Part shown: piece by piece, positions 52,893 through 63,925 of the stretch | Numbering within the stretch: position 1 is the first letter of the stretch | Layout of the letters: each line of letters opens with the position of its first letter | NCBI GenBank assembly: GCA_944324705.1 | Contig: CALUXI010000001.1 | Span: 115,027-179,026 of the forward strand | Source: an uncultured Acholeplasmatales bacterium | GTDB lineage: Bacteria > Bacillota_I > Bacilli_A > Acholeplasmatales > Anaeroplasmataceae | Direction of reading: 5' to 3' | Length of the DNA stretch: 64,000 bases | The notes under the pieces: model-generated | The model's database searches: none | What the model saw: only the letters and a program-made list of their open reading frames with translations | What the model was told of the DNA's origin: nothing | Position numbers and translations under genes: made by a program

Positions 52893-53306
52893 TTATCTCC
52901 TATCTAAATAATTTTGTAATATAACTTGAGCAGCTAATTCATCTTTTTTAGCCTTACGCGCATCTCTTCTTAAATTTCCCTCTAACATATATTTATTCAC
53001 AATAGAGGTTGTAAGTCTTTCATCTAATAAAATAACTTCTAAATTGCCCTTGTCTTCTAACATTTTTTTAAACTCTAAACTTATGTTAGCTCTAATTCCT
53101 ATATCTCCGTTCATATGTTTAGGTAGACCTAAAACTACAGTTTTAACGCCTTCGTTTTTACACACTTCAATTAAATAAAGAGCAGCCTTTAGATAATTAT
53201 CTTCTTTAAAATAATAAGTAGTTAAAGGTCTAGCAATAATACCTAATTCATCAGATATAGCAATTCCTAAACTTTTAGATCCTAAATCAAGACCTATAAT
53301 ACGCAT
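52893..53306 (-). CDS. ruvX: YqgF/RuvX-type nuclease
   Basis: A 137-residue RNase H-fold protein: GLDLGSKSLGIAISD with the first catalytic Asp, VLGLPKHMNGDIG, and LDERLTTS with further acidic residues. YqgF processes the 5' end of 16S rRNA and was also proposed as a Holliday junction resolvase. It overlaps alaS by 13 bases; ireB, often between them, is missing. Confidence 0.95.
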   Translation of the reverse strand: MRIIGLDLGSKSLGIAISDELGIIARPLTTYYFKEDNYLKAALYLIEVCKNEGVKTVVLGLPKHMNGDIGIRANISLEFKKMLEDKGNLEVILLDERLTTSIVNKYMLEGNLRRDARKAKKDELAAQVILQNYLDRR

Positions 53307-55903
53307 AATTTTTCCTTAACTGCCTCTAAGGCTTCACTGAATTTAGTTACATCCTTACCCCCGGCTTGGGCTAAATCTGGTTTACCACCACCACCGCCAC
53401 CACAAATCTTAGTAGCAGTCTTAATTATATCAACCGCATTATAACTTAAATTAGTAGCACATACAAATGTTATGCTTGTATTATCATTATAAGCTAAAAA
53501 AGCAACTTTTAATTTATAATTATTTAATAAAGTTTTTGCTACATCCTTAAGAAGATTTTTTTGTAAATTTGATGCATCACAAACTAAAATATCATTTTTA
53601 ATCAAGTTAGCATAGCTACTTAAATCTTTAATACTATTTTCTCTTTCTAAACGACTTATTTCTAAATCTAAATTACGCATCTCTTCACTTAGGCGTGACT
53701 TTTCTTTTCTTAAATCTAAAATATACTTATAACCTAAACTATCTATTTCTTTAGTTTTAACATTATTATTTAATTTTAAATCCGGATGACTTAACACTAA
53801 TTTATTAGCTTTATTTTCTAAAGAAACAATATCATTTGTCAAATTACTTACACTATCTTTTAATAATTCCATAGCATCAGGACCTGTTGTAGCTGTAATT
53901 CTGAAAATACCTGAACCTATTGATTCATAACTTGAAATCATAAAGTTTACAACATCACTTGTATTTTTAACATGACAACCTCCACATAATTCAATTGAAG
54001 GTCCCATTTCTACTACCCTAACTACATCACCATATTTTTCACTAAATAGCGCCATAGCGCCTTTTTCTTTAGCTTTACTAATTGGCATATAATTAATATT
54101 TACATTATATTTTTCTTTAATATATTTATTTACTAATTCTTCAATCTTTAAGATTTCTTCATCACTTAAGGCATTATAATTATTAAAGTCAAAACGAACA
54201 AATTTATCATTAACTAATTGACCTTGTTGATGACTATCTTTACTTAATACTTCTTGTAAAGCTTTTTGCAACAAATGAGCAGCTGAGTGATTTCTTGTAA
54301 TAGCAGTTCTTATTTTTTCATCAACTTTAGCTACTACAATATCTCCCTCATTAAAATTATTATTTTCTAAAACATGTAAATGTTGACCATTAGGTAACTT
54401 AATAACATCTATCACCTTTATACCATTAATAGTTCCACTATCAGCAACCTCACCACCTGAAGTAGCATAAAATGGAGTTGATTTTAAAACTATACCTTCT
54501 TTAAACACTTTTATTACTTCAGTTTTTACTTCTAAATTTTCATAACCTACAAAACTTGATTCTTCTTTAAAGTGTAAATATTCTTCATTTTGACTCTTCA
54601 TTGATTCAACATCTTTACGGCTATTTCTAGCTCTTTCTTTTTGTTTATTCATCTCTTCTTTAAAGCCAATTATATCAACATCTTGAGCACTTTCTTTAGC
54701 ATATTCTAAAGTTAATTCAAGTGGGAATCCATAAGTATCATATAGAGTAAAGGCTTCTTTACCACTAATATTTCTACCTAATTTTAATAAATCATTTAAA
54801 CGCTTCTCCCCTACATTTAAGGTTTCTAAAAATTTATTTTCTTCATTAGTAATTATTTGCTTAATAATATCTTTCTTTTCTATCAAATGAGGATAGAAAT
54901 CTCCCATAATAGCAATAACATCATCTACTAAATCGGCCATAAAAGGTTTATTAATATTAATTTGTTTAGCATATTTCATAGCTCTTCTTAAGACTCTTCT
55001 TAAAACATAGCCTCTACCTTCATTAGATAAAGTAGCACCATCAGCTATCGCAAAACTTACAGTTCTAACATGATCAGCTATTACCTTAAATGCCATTTGT
55101 CCTTCATATTTGACATTAGAAATTTTTTCTATTTTTTCAATTATCGGTCTAAATAAATCAGTGTCATAGTTTGTTTCTACTTCTTGCATAACACAGCATA
55201 ATCTTTCAAGACCACAACCAGTATCAATATTTTTATTAGGTAATTCTTTATAATCTTTTCTAGCTACTCCTGTTTTAGCATTAAACTGACTAAATACAAT
55301 ATTCCAAATCTCAATAAAACGATCATTTTCAATATCTTGTTCAATTAGTTCTTTACCTCTAGAATCATATTTCGGACCTCTGTCATAAAACATTTCTGTA
55401 TCAGGCCCACAAGGTCCTTCCCCAATTTCCCAGAAGTTTGTCTTTAAAGGAATTAAATGATCTTCAGCAATACCATGACTTAGCCATAAATTACGAGCAT
55501 CTAAATCATCAATATAATATGTAATATATATTTTATCCTTGCTAAAAGCAAACCATTTAGGATCAAATAACAATTCTACCGCAAAGCTGATTGCTTCTTT
55601 TTTGAAATAATCACCAATAGAAAAGTTGCCCAACATCTCAAAGAAAGTGTGATGTCTAGCCGTCTTTCCTACATTTTCTATATCATTTGTTCTAATACAT
55701 TTTTGTGCATTTGTAATACGCGGATTTAAAGGTGCCACACTACCATCAAAATATTTTTTTAAAGGTGTAACCCCAGCATTTATCCATAATAAAGTAGGAT
55801 CATTATCAGGTATTAAAGATGCAGAAGGTTCTACACTATGTCCTTTACTTTTAAAAAAGTCTAACCACATTTGTCTAATTTCTTTTGAACTTAAATGTTT
55901 CAT
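53294..55903 (-). CDS. alaS: Alanyl-tRNA synthetase
   Basis: An 869-residue class II synthetase. Catalytic core: FFKSKGHSVEPSASLIP, RTNDIENVGKTARHHTFFEM and GCGLERL. The editing domain has NHSAAHLLQKAL and CGGCHV (zinc ligands). The C-terminal oligomerisation/C-Ala domain ends with the glycine-rich GGGGGKPDLAQAGG. A TATAAT is at 55946-55941 on the minus strand. The 100-base leader has no T-box. Confidence 0.98.
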   Translation of the reverse strand: MKHLSSKEIRQMWLDFFKSKGHSVEPSASLIPDNDPTLLWINAGVTPLKKYFDGSVAPLNPRITNAQKCIRTNDIENVGKTARHHTFFEMLGNFSIGDYFKKEAISFAVELLFDPKWFAFSKDKIYITYYIDDLDARNLWLSHGIAEDHLIPLKTNFWEIGEGPCGPDTEMFYDRGPKYDSRGKELIEQDIENDRFIEIWNIVFSQFNAKTGVARKDYKELPNKNIDTGCGLERLCCVMQEVETNYDTDLFRPIIEKIEKISNVKYEGQMAFKVIADHVRTVSFAIADGATLSNEGRGYVLRRVLRRAMKYAKQININKPFMADLVDDVIAIMGDFYPHLIEKKDIIKQIITNEENKFLETLNVGEKRLNDLLKLGRNISGKEAFTLYDTYGFPLELTLEYAKESAQDVDIIGFKEEMNKQKERARNSRKDVESMKSQNEEYLHFKEESSFVGYENLEVKTEVIKVFKEGIVLKSTPFYATSGGEVADSGTINGIKVIDVIKLPNGQHLHVLENNNFNEGDIVVAKVDEKIRTAITRNHSAAHLLQKALQEVLSKDSHQQGQLVNDKFVRFDFNNYNALSDEEILKIEELVNKYIKEKYNVNINYMPISKAKEKGAMALFSEKYGDVVRVVEMGPSIELCGGCHVKNTSDVVNFMISSYESIGSGIFRITATTGPDAMELLKDSVSNLTNDIVSLENKANKLVLSHPDLKLNNNVKTKEIDSLGYKYILDLRKEKSRLSEEMRNLDLEISRLERENSIKDLSSYANLIKNDILVCDASNLQKNLLKDVAKTLLNNYKLKVAFLAYNDNTSITFVCATNLSYNAVDIIKTATKICGGGGGGKPDLAQAGGKDVTKFSEALEAVKEKLCVL

Positions 55904-56007
55904 AATTTTAAAGTTCCTTTCTTTAAATATAAATCAAGTTATTATACTACAAATATTAAATATTTTTAATTCTTTTTTGCTAAAATCTAAATTTTGGAGG
56001 TTTTAAA

Positions 56008-56238
56008 ATGCTTAATTTAGCTTTAGCAAATTTAATAAAAGAAAAAAGAATTAGTTCTAATATGAAACAAGCAGCTTTAGCTTTAACTTTAAATGTTAAT
56101 CAAAGTGCTATATCACGAATAGAAAACGGTTTTCAAGAACCAAATCTTGAACAACTGTATCTTTTATGCGTTCATTTAGATATATCAATTGATAAATTAT
56201 TTAAAGAATTTAAAACTACAAAAAGTCATAAGGACTAA
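56008..56238 (+). CDS. Small XRE-type DNA-binding protein
   Basis: A 76-residue stand-alone Cro/C1 helix-turn-helix: SSNMKQAALALTLNVNQSAI and RIENGFQEPNLEQLYLLC, close to the SinR/Xre group. It has a GGAGG ribosome site and lies divergent from alaS. Its 3' end overlaps the convergent recD2 gene by 23 bases. Target genes unknown; no toxin partner is seen next to it. Confidence 0.85.
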   Translation: MLNLALANLIKEKRISSNMKQAALALTLNVNQSAISRIENGFQEPNLEQLYLLCVHLDISIDKLFKEFKTTKSHKD

Positions 56239-58369
56239 CTTCTTTAGATCTGACTAGAAATTCACCTAAAGAGGTATTTCTAGTTTTTTCATCATATTTT
56301 ATTTTATTTTGTAATAAATTTAAATCCCCTAAAATAATTAATTTTTTCTTAGCTCTAGTTATAGCAGTATAAATTAACTTCCTTTTTAACATAATTGAAT
56401 AACTACTTAAGACTAAAAATATTACAAAATCATACTCTGACCCCTGTGATTTATGAACACTTAATGCATAAGCTAATGTTAAATTATCTAAATCATTTTT
56501 CTCAAGTCTAACTATTTTACCATTAAAATTAATGCCTAAAGAATCATTAAAGATATCTACAACATAACCAACATCACCATTCATAATATCTTTTTCCGGC
56601 GTATTTTGTAATTCTAAAACTTTATCATGCGGATAAAATGTTAAATCTTTATGCTTTAAAAAAGGATCTTTTATTAAATTATAATTGCTTTGAACATATT
56701 GATTAACTTCATCAATTCCCCCAACTCCTGAATAAATGGGAATTAATATTTGTAAGTTATTAAAATCATTACCTTTTTCAATATAATTATCTAATATTTT
56801 TTTTAATTTTAATAAAACATTCGTTTTATCACATTGATAATAAAAAACTTCTTTCTTTTCATTGAATATCTTACTATCAATTTTCCTATTTAAAACCATA
56901 TTACTTAACTTAATAATATTACTGTCAGAAACTTGTCGCATTACTTCCTTAAGTCTATAAGTAGGAATCATACTTGAACTGATTAAATCATGTAAAAAAT
57001 CACCAGGACCTACACTAGGTAATTGATTTTCATCGCCTATAAAAACAACCTGACTAAATACATTAACTGCCTCAAGTAGATGCATAGCAAGTTCTATATC
57101 TATCATACTAGCTTCATCAATTATTATTAGATTATATGGTAAATAATTTAATTCATTATAATTAAAATTACCTTCATAATCATATCCTAGACCTCTATGA
57201 ATAGTATAGGCTCCTAACTTAGTGCTCTCTTTAAGCCTTTTAGCTGCCCTACCTGTTGGGGCTAACAACAATATATCATCATTTCTTTTTTTATTTAATT
57301 CTTGATAAATGTTAATAATTCCCTTAACAATCGTTGTTTTACCTGTACCAGGTCCACCGGTAATAATACTTACTTTATTATTCAACACTTTAAGTAAAGT
57401 TTCTTTTTGTAATTGAGTATAGGCAAATTTATTTTTTTCTTCAATTTTATTAATAATACTCAATATTTTATTTTCTTGATATAAGTTATTAGGTTTAGCT
57501 TTAATGATTCTTTTTAAATATTCAGACACCTTAAACTCAGCATTATACAAATTATTAGGATAGACTCTTTCATTAAGCAATTTAAGTCTATTATTAGTAG
57601 CTAATTCATTAATTTGTTCTTCAATTTTATTTATATCTATTCCTAAATATTGATTAATTTCTTTTAAAAAATCATTATATAGTAGATAAATATTACCATC
57701 TTTATAACAGGAATTTATTAAAATATATAAAATGGCTTCTCTTATTCGAATTGGACTATCTTCTTTAAAACCTAAAGTCAAAGCTAAACTATCAGCTTTC
57801 TTAAAACCAAAACCATCTACTTCATAAATTAAACAATATGGATTATCTTTAATTTTATTTATTGTATTAGGACCATACTTATCATACAGCTTTAAAGAAG
57901 CCTTAGGGGTAAGACCATAATTATATAATTCTAAATATATTTTATCTTCTTGATTAATTGTTTTTATTTCTTCAACAATAATTTCTTTTTGACTCTTTTT
58001 TAAACCTTCTATTGTATCTAAAATATCAGGGTCTTGATTAATTAAATTAATTGCATCTAAACCAAGTTTTTTAACAATCTTAGTAGCACTATTTTTACCT
58101 ACTCCCACAAATTTAGGGCCAGACAAGAAGGTAATTAAACCTGTTTCACTCTTGATGTTTCTTTCATATTTATTAACTTTAAATTGTTCGCCATATTTTG
58201 CATGTTTAATAAATTCACCATAAAAAAGATATTCTTCTCCTTCAGCTACAGTAAAAAAATTACCAAAAGCAATCACTTCTTTTTTATTTGATTCAATTAA
58301 TAAAACTTTATAAGGAGAATCCTTAGCTTCAAAAACAAATTTTTTGACCTTTCCTTCAAGCTTAACCAT
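56216..58369 (-). CDS. recD2: RecD2-type ATP-dependent DNA helicase
   Basis: A 717-residue SF1B helicase (YrrC). The N-terminal OB and HhH regions (about 1-190; GVGKNSATKIV) are followed by Walker A GGPGTGKTTI (337-346 region), DEASMID, GDENQLPSVGPGD and, near the C-terminus, SVHKSQGSEYDFV and YTAITRAKKKL. RecD2 acts in recombination and fork repair without RecBC. It overlaps mnmA by one base (TAATG). Confidence 0.95.
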   Translation of the reverse strand: MVKLEGKVKKFVFEAKDSPYKVLLIESNKKEVIAFGNFFTVAEGEEYLFYGEFIKHAKYGEQFKVNKYERNIKSETGLITFLSGPKFVGVGKNSATKIVKKLGLDAINLINQDPDILDTIEGLKKSQKEIIVEEIKTINQEDKIYLELYNYGLTPKASLKLYDKYGPNTINKIKDNPYCLIYEVDGFGFKKADSLALTLGFKEDSPIRIREAILYILINSCYKDGNIYLLYNDFLKEINQYLGIDINKIEEQINELATNNRLKLLNERVYPNNLYNAEFKVSEYLKRIIKAKPNNLYQENKILSIINKIEEKNKFAYTQLQKETLLKVLNNKVSIITGGPGTGKTTIVKGIINIYQELNKKRNDDILLLAPTGRAAKRLKESTKLGAYTIHRGLGYDYEGNFNYNELNYLPYNLIIIDEASMIDIELAMHLLEAVNVFSQVVFIGDENQLPSVGPGDFLHDLISSSMIPTYRLKEVMRQVSDSNIIKLSNMVLNRKIDSKIFNEKKEVFYYQCDKTNVLLKLKKILDNYIEKGNDFNNLQILIPIYSGVGGIDEVNQYVQSNYNLIKDPFLKHKDLTFYPHDKVLELQNTPEKDIMNGDVGYVVDIFNDSLGINFNGKIVRLEKNDLDNLTLAYALSVHKSQGSEYDFVIFLVLSSYSIMLKRKLIYTAITRAKKKLIILGDLNLLQNKIKYDEKTRNTSLGEFLVRSKEVSPYDFL

Positions 58370-59502
58370 TAATATCTTCTCTTTTCATCATCCATATAAA
58401 CTTCATCAATAATAGCTCCACCAAGACATATTTCCCCATCATAAATTACAGCAGCTTGTCCTGGTGTTACAGCTTTAGCTTTAGATGGATAAAAAATTTC
58501 TATTTTATCTTCACTTAAATATTTAATTCTAACAGGTATATCTTTTTGTCTATATCTAAATTTAGCCGTATAATCTTTATTTTCTACTGGCTTATCATAA
58601 ATAAAATTACAATTAGAGGCAATTAAATGGTTAGAATATAAATATATATTATCTTCACCTTGACCAATAATTAATTCATTTTTAGCCAAATCTTTACCTA
58701 TAACAAACCAAGGTTCGTTTAAAAAATCATGATTTCCGCCTATGCCTAAACCTTTTCTTTGTCCAATAGTATAATACATTAAACCATCATGACGAGCTAC
58801 AACCTCACCTTTAGAAGTTACCATATTACCTGGTTGAGCAGGTAAATAATTTTTCAAAAATTCCTTAAAATTACGTTCTCCGATAAAACAAATACCTGTT
58901 GAATCTTTCTTTTTAGCTGTTGCTAGATCATATTTTAAAGCTATCTCTCTTACTTCTTTTTTTAGCAAATCTCCAATCGGAAATAAACTATTTCTTAATT
59001 GTTCTTGACTAATTTGACATAAAAAGTAAGTCTGATCTTTATTATCATCAATACCACGTAATAAAATAGAATGATCCGGATAGTGTTTAACTCTTGCATA
59101 ATGTCCCATCGCAATATAATCAGCACCAAGACGTTTAGCTTCTTTTAAAAATGTATTAAATTTAATATATTTATTACACATAATATCGGGATTAGGAGTT
59201 CTGCCTTTTTTATATTCTTCAATAAAATAAGTGAATACATAATCCCAATATTCCGCTATAAAATCAATGCGATGAAGTTTAATCCCTAATTTATTAGCTA
59301 CTGCTAAAGCATCTTGATAATCTTTTTCTTGCGGACAAACATCATCATTTAAATCAGGATTCCCTAAAATGTCATTATTAGTTGCGCTATCCCAATTGCG
59401 CATAAACATTGCTTCAACATCATATCCTTCATCCATCAGTTTAATGGCTGCTACACTTGAATCAACCCCACCTGATAAACCTAATATAACTTTTTTTGCC
59501 AT
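58369..59502 (-). CDS. mnmA: tRNA-specific 2-thiouridylase MnmA
   Basis: A 377-residue enzyme making s2U34. PP-loop [10 protein letters not shown] at the start, nucleophile Cys in [11 protein letters not shown], and persulfide-carrying Cys in [12 protein letters not shown]-terminal beta-domain. I chose the ATG at 59502, 1 base after the nadE stop, with the ribosome site GAGGTGG inside the end of nadE. Confidence 0.97.
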   Translation of the reverse strand: MAKKVILGLSGGVDSSVAAIKLMDEGYDVEAMFMRNWDSATNNDILGNPDLNDDVCPQEKDYQDALAVANKLGIKLHRIDFIAEYWDYVFTYFIEEYKKGRTPNPDIMCNKYIKFNTFLKEAKRLGADYIAMGHYARVKHYPDHSILLRGIDDNKDQTYFLCQISQEQLRNSLFPIGDLLKKEVREIALKYDLATAKKKDSTGICFIGERNFKEFLKNYLPAQPGNMVTSKGEVVARHDGLMYYTIGQRKGLGIGGNHDFLNEPWFVIGKDLAKNELIIGQGEDNIYLYSNHLIASNCNFIYDKPVENKDYTAKFRYRQKDIPVRIKYLSEDKIEIFYPSKAKAVTPGQAAVIYDGEICLGGAIIDEVYMDDEKRRY

Positions 59503-59503
59503 C

Positions 59504-61357
59504 TTACCACCTCTTAATATCACTTGGCATTCGGTAATCCCCTCTTGGAGCTAAAGATACATTTAAAATCTTAGGTCCATCTGGAGTAGCTTGTCGTTTA
59601 AATTGTTGGGTGAAAAATCTAAAGAAGAAATTTTTAACATACTTATCAGCATCAGCCCTAGACATATTAAAAGCTTCTTGTAATAAATAAACAAGTCTTT
59701 CTTCGGTATCTCCACAATTCAAATAACGATATAAAATATAATCATTAATCTCATACTTACCAATACTATCTTCTGTTTTTTGATCACTACCCAATAATTC
59801 AGGTGAAATAGGGGTGTCAATAATATCTTCTAATGTATCAGCAATATTTTTAAATTTTGTCAAAGCATAATATTTAATCATAAAACGAACTAAAGTTTTA
59901 GGTAATCCGGCATTAATGCCATACATCGACATTTGATCACCATTGTAAGTACACCAACCCAAAGCAAGTTCTGACATATCACCAGTTCCTAAAACTAAAC
60001 CATTATACATATTAGCTAAATCCATTAATATTAAAGTTCTAATTCTAGCTTGGGCATTTTCATAAGTAACATCTTTTTTATCTATGTCATGTTCAATGTC
60101 TTTAAAATGCTGAATTAAGGCGTCTTTAATAGGTTTTTCCAAAATTGTTAAACCTAGTTTTTCCATCATTTGTAAAGCATTATTTTTAGTTCTTGATGAA
60201 GTTCCCATGCCAGGCATAGTAACAGCAATAATACCTTTTAAATCTAAATTTAAATGTTTAAAAGCCTCAACAGCAACCAACAAAGCTAAAGTTGAATCTA
60301 AGCCACCACTAACCCCAATAACTAAAGATTTAGCTCCAGTATGTTTAAGTCTTTTATATAAAGCCATTTCTTGAATATTACTAATCTTAGTAAATGCTTC
60401 TAAAGGATTTTCTTTAGGAACAAAAGGAGTATTATCTATTGTTTCTTCAAATTTATAACTATCACTTTCTACTAAATTAAATTCAACTTCTTGATATTTA
60501 AAACTAGGATTTTCATCATGCATATCTGTTTCATTGCGTCTTAAAAATTCAATTTTATTAACATCAATATCTGCATAAACAATTTCTGATGAAGTCGAAA
60601 AGTTTTCTGCTTCTTTAATCAAATTACCACAACAGGCAATAATATTATGACCACTATAAACAGTGTCTGATGTTGATTCATTAACTCCTGATGAAGCATA
60701 AATATAAGCCCCACAATTACGGCGTGAGTTTTCAATAACTGTGTTTCTTCTAATTTTTTCCTTACCTAATACTTCATTTGAGGCAGACAAATTAAGAGTC
60801 ATATTTGAACCACATAGAGCTAATTTATTACTTGGGGTAATACTAGCCCACATATCTTCGCATATTTCGATTCCAAAATGAATATTATGAATGTTGTCAT
60901 GAAATAAAATTTGACCTAAAGGGTAATTAATACCATTAATAAATATTTGATTACCACTTATATTTTTACCAGATTTAAACCATCTTTTCTCATAAAATTC
61001 ATGATTATTTGGTAAAGTAATTTTAGGTACAACCCCTAAAATAGAATCCTTTTGAAATACTATTGCCGTATTAATTAATGAACCTTCACAAATTAAAGGA
61101 GCCCCTAAAACAACAATCCCTTTATTTTTATTATTAACTCTAAAATATTCAATTGCTTCATAAACATCTTTTAATAAACTTCCTTGATAAAAAAAGTCCC
61201 CACAAGTATAACCACTTAAACAAAGTTCTGGGAAAACTGTAATACTGCTTTTAGCACTATTAGTTAATTTGACAATTTCTCTAACATTAAATTTTGGATT
61301 ACCTACTTCTAAATTAGGGGTAACACAAGCAACTTTAATAAATCCATTTTTTAACAT
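59504..61357 (-). CDS. nadE: Glutamine-dependent NAD+ synthetase
   Basis: A 617-residue two-domain enzyme. The N-terminal nitrilase-type glutaminase has the catalytic triad Glu (FPELCLSGY), Lys (VPKITLPN) and Cys ([10 protein letters not shown]). The C-terminal ATP pyrophosphatase has [11 protein letters not shown] and [11 protein letters not shown]. It makes NAD from NaAD using glutamine nitrogen. Overlaps nadD by 7 bases: the two last steps of NAD synthesis are coupled. Confidence 0.97.
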   Translation of the reverse strand: MLKNGFIKVACVTPNLEVGNPKFNVREIVKLTNSAKSSITVFPELCLSGYTCGDFFYQGSLLKDVYEAIEYFRVNNKNKGIVVLGAPLICEGSLINTAIVFQKDSILGVVPKITLPNNHEFYEKRWFKSGKNISGNQIFINGINYPLGQILFHDNIHNIHFGIEICEDMWASITPSNKLALCGSNMTLNLSASNEVLGKEKIRRNTVIENSRRNCGAYIYASSGVNESTSDTVYSGHNIIACCGNLIKEAENFSTSSEIVYADIDVNKIEFLRRNETDMHDENPSFKYQEVEFNLVESDSYKFEETIDNTPFVPKENPLEAFTKISNIQEMALYKRLKHTGAKSLVIGVSGGLDSTLALLVAVEAFKHLNLDLKGIIAVTMPGMGTSSRTKNNALQMMEKLGLTILEKPIKDALIQHFKDIEHDIDKKDVTYENAQARIRTLILMDLANMYNGLVLGTGDMSELALGWCTYNGDQMSMYGINAGLPKTLVRFMIKYYALTKFKNIADTLEDIIDTPISPELLGSDQKTEDSIGKYEINDYILYRYLNCGDTEERLVYLLQEAFNMSRADADKYVKNFFFRFFTQQFKRQATPDGPKILNVSLAPRGDYRMPSDIKRW

Positions 61358-61917
61358 TTTTTATCTACCTCATACAATTTATTTTTCTTAATATAATCAT
61401 ATACTTCTGGTATTAACCAATCTTTATATTTATTAATATCTTCTCTTATTTTAGTTGATGATATTTCATTATCCATTTCCACAACTTTAAAATGACTAAC
61501 ATAATCTAAAACATATCTAAAATCTATTTCATCACTTGGCCTTTTTACAACAATAAAATTAAAATCTTTAATTAAGTTATTAAAATTAAGCCACTCTGGC
61601 ATTTGTTTTAAATTATCACTACCAATTAAGAAATAAATATCAGAATCTATTTGTTTAAAATCATTTAATAACTCGTAAGTTCCCGTATACTTCTTCTTAG
61701 CGAATTCATATTTAGAAATTTCTAAATCTTTAAATTGTAACTTTAACATATCATAACGATATTTATTATCTACTAAATTATGTTTCCAAGTATAATTGTT
61801 AGATGATACCGGAACTATTATTATTCTAGCTGTTTTAAATTCACCCTTAATCTTATTTACTAAGTCTAAATGAGCCTTAGTAGGAGGATTAAAAGAACCA
61901 CCATAAATAATAAGCAT
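61351..61917 (-). CDS. nadD: Nicotinate-nucleotide adenylyltransferase
   Basis: A 188-residue nucleotidyltransferase: IYGGSFNPPTKAHL (the GxFxPxHxxH-type site, with Lys-Ala-His) and ISSTKIRED. It converts NaMN to NaAD for NadE. I chose the ATG at 61917, 6 bases after AGGTG; a GTG at 61926 lacks spacing. Confidence 0.94.
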   Translation of the reverse strand: MLIIYGGSFNPPTKAHLDLVNKIKGEFKTARIIIVPVSSNNYTWKHNLVDNKYRYDMLKLQFKDLEISKYEFAKKKYTGTYELLNDFKQIDSDIYFLIGSDNLKQMPEWLNFNNLIKDFNFIVVKRPSDEIDFRYVLDYVSHFKVVEMDNEISSTKIREDINKYKDWLIPEVYDYIKKNKLYEVDKKC

Positions 61918-62003
61918 CAAAAACACCTACTTTTGTTTATTTTATCATATTTTTACTAGTTTTGAAATCTATTTTATGTTATCATTCAAAAGAGGTGCAA
62001 TAT

Positions 62004-62774
62004 ATGCTAGAAAAAGATAAACTACAACAAGAAGATATGGAGAAAGAATATAAAAATAATTTTAAAGTAAGAGAAGTTGTCTTAAAAGATAATTATCCCT
62101 TTTATAACCATAATATATTTTTTGTAATATTTTCAAAGATAGTCATATTCTTTACAGTTATTGTTTCTAAAATACTAGGTTATACTTTATGGGGATTACG
62201 TATTAAAAATAAGAAAAAAATAAAAGGCATAAAAGGAGCTATAACAATATCAAACCATTGTTTAATCCAAGATGCCTTTATAAATGTTCCTACATTATGG
62301 CCTAAAAAAACTTATGTTACAATGTTACAAAGTAATTTAGGTTTTGGGTTTGCTAGTAGATATTTAAGATTTTGTGGAGCTGTACCAATTCCTAAAGATC
62401 CTAAATTAATGATTAGATTTCTAAAAGACACTAAAAAAGAGTTAGAAAAAAATCAATTCATTCATGTCTATCCTGAGGCCCACCTAATTCCTTATAGTGA
62501 TCATATTAGACCATTTATGTCTGGGGCATTTCATATTGCCTACACTGCTAAAGTACCAATCATTCCGATTTGTTTTACTTTTCACAAGCCTAAGGGTATC
62601 TATTTTTGGAAGAAAAAACCTATGATTAGACAAAATTTCATCGATCCTTATTACCCTGATTATACTTTACCTAAAAAAGAATGCATCGCTAAAACTTGTA
62701 AGGATTTAGAGAACATGATGACTGAATTTTATAATAACAATTCTGAATATTTATATGGAGACGAAAATGAATAA
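62004..62774 (+). CDS. 1-acyl-glycerol-3-phosphate acyltransferase (PlsC family)
   Basis: A 256-residue acyltransferase with an N-terminal membrane segment (about 35-60). The catalytic HX4D is SNHCLIQDAF, followed by the substrate motif YPEAHLIPYSDHIRPF and VPIIPICF. It would acylate lysophosphatidic acid made with PlsX-derived acyl-phosphate. I chose the ATG at 62004, 6 bases after AGAGGTG. Its end overlaps proC by 8 bases. Confidence 0.88.
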   Translation: MLEKDKLQQEDMEKEYKNNFKVREVVLKDNYPFYNHNIFFVIFSKIVIFFTVIVSKILGYTLWGLRIKNKKKIKGIKGAITISNHCLIQDAFINVPTLWPKKTYVTMLQSNLGFGFASRYLRFCGAVPIPKDPKLMIRFLKDTKKELEKNQFIHVYPEAHLIPYSDHIRPFMSGAFHIAYTAKVPIIPICFTFHKPKGIYFWKKKPMIRQNFIDPYYPDYTLPKKECIAKTCKDLENMMTEFYNNNSEYLYGDENE

Positions 62775-63540
62775 GATTGGATTTATTGGTTTTGGCAATA
62801 TTGCTAAAATGTTATGCGAAGGTTTACTTTTAAAAGAAATAACTACAAGTAATTGTATTTATGCTAGTGCCTTACATTTAGATAAACTAAAAGAAAATAC
62901 TAAAAAATATAATATTAACTGCTGTCAAAATAACAAAGAAGTTATAGATAATTCTAATATTATAGTATTATCTTTAAAGAAAGATGATTTCATAAAAATT
63001 AAAGATGATTTTATTAATTTAGACAATAAATTAGTCGTATCTGTAATGGCTGGTCTTTCTAGTATAGACTTTAATAAATGGCTTGGTAACACCAAAATCA
63101 TTACTAGTTTACCTAATGTTTGTGTATCTGTTGGAAGCGGAATATTTATAACTGAAATTAATCATAATTTAGATCAAACTAATTTAGATTTATTTACTTC
63201 TACTTTTTCTAAACTAGGAAAAATAATTTATCTACCTAATGATATGTTAGATTTTGGTAGTATTATGGCTGGTTCTACTCCTGCTTATACTTCTATGTTC
63301 GTTGAAGCTTTAAGTGAGGCTAGTGTCAACTATGGTATCAGTAGAAATATAAGTTATGATATTATTAGTCAAATGTTACTTGGAACAGCCAAAATGTTAC
63401 AAAATGGTGTCCATCCCGGTCAACTAAAAGATTTAGTATCATCACCAAAAGGCCTAACCATTAAAGGTATAATTGAATTAGAAAATAATGGTTTTAGATC
63501 TAATATAATAAACGCTATTAAAGCAACCCAAAATGAGTAA
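62767..63540 (+). CDS. proC: Pyrroline-5-carboxylate reductase
   Basis: A 257-residue NAD(P)H-dependent reductase, last step of proline synthesis. Rossmann motif IGFIGFGNIAKMLCEG at the start; VSVMAGLS and SLPNVCVSVGSG in the middle; the C-terminal dimer domain has GSTPAYTSMFVEAL and SPKGLTIKGI, matching the family signature. I chose the ATG at 62767, with GGAG 6 bases upstream. Confidence 0.95.
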   Translation: MNKIGFIGFGNIAKMLCEGLLLKEITTSNCIYASALHLDKLKENTKKYNINCCQNNKEVIDNSNIIVLSLKKDDFIKIKDDFINLDNKLVVSVMAGLSSIDFNKWLGNTKIITSLPNVCVSVGSGIFITEINHNLDQTNLDLFTSTFSKLGKIIYLPNDMLDFGSIMAGSTPAYTSMFVEALSEASVNYGISRNISYDIISQMLLGTAKMLQNGVHPGQLKDLVSSPKGLTIKGIIELENNGFRSNIINAIKATQNE

Positions 63541-63551
63541 AAACTCATTTT
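63532..63551. terminator. Terminator at the proC stop
   Basis: AAATGAGT (63532-63539) and ACTCATTT (63544-63551) with a 4-base loop, then TTTTT on the plus strand. It also touches the stop of the convergent small membrane gene. Confidence 0.82.
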
Positions 63552-63865
63552 TTTATTATATCTACATTTTTCTTAATCTTAATTATTTTAATAATTATTA
63601 AAGTTAAAAATAACAAGGTTAAAAATAAACTACCATAAGCTAAAAATGCAACTAACGCCATTGCAATTCCCGTTGCTAAACCCACAAAAATTATTCCTAC
63701 AACTAATACCTCCGGTCCCTCTCCTTCTAAATTGGTATTTAAACTATTAGGAATTGTAATATAAAATGAAATAAAAAAGTAAATTGTGAGCAATAAGAAA
63801 AACAAACATAATATTATTTTTATATATCCTATTTGTTTTAAAGAATAATTAAGTTTCTTAATCAT
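63545..63865 (-). CDS. Small membrane protein, unknown
   Basis: A 106-residue protein with three hydrophobic segments (about 14-36, 50-72 and 74-97) and a basic end, KIIKIKKNVDIIKK. No family is recognised. A GGTGATAC sequence lies upstream of the ATG. It is the only gene between proC and the group II intron end and could be transcribed with or after the intron. Composition is typical of the genome. Confidence 0.6.
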   Translation of the reverse strand: MIKKLNYSLKQIGYIKIILCLFFLLLTIYFFISFYITIPNSLNTNLEGEGPEVLVVGIIFVGLATGIAMALVAFLAYGSLFLTLLFLTLIIIKIIKIKKNVDIIKK

Positions 63866-63925
63866 AGTATCACCTTTATTAGTTACATTTTACTACTTAA
63901 TAAATAAAACTGTCAAATTATTAAA

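Noticed and set aside
55904..56007. Possible T-box leader for alaS
   Set aside because: Only about 100 bases, without the T-box sequence, specifier stem or antiterminator.
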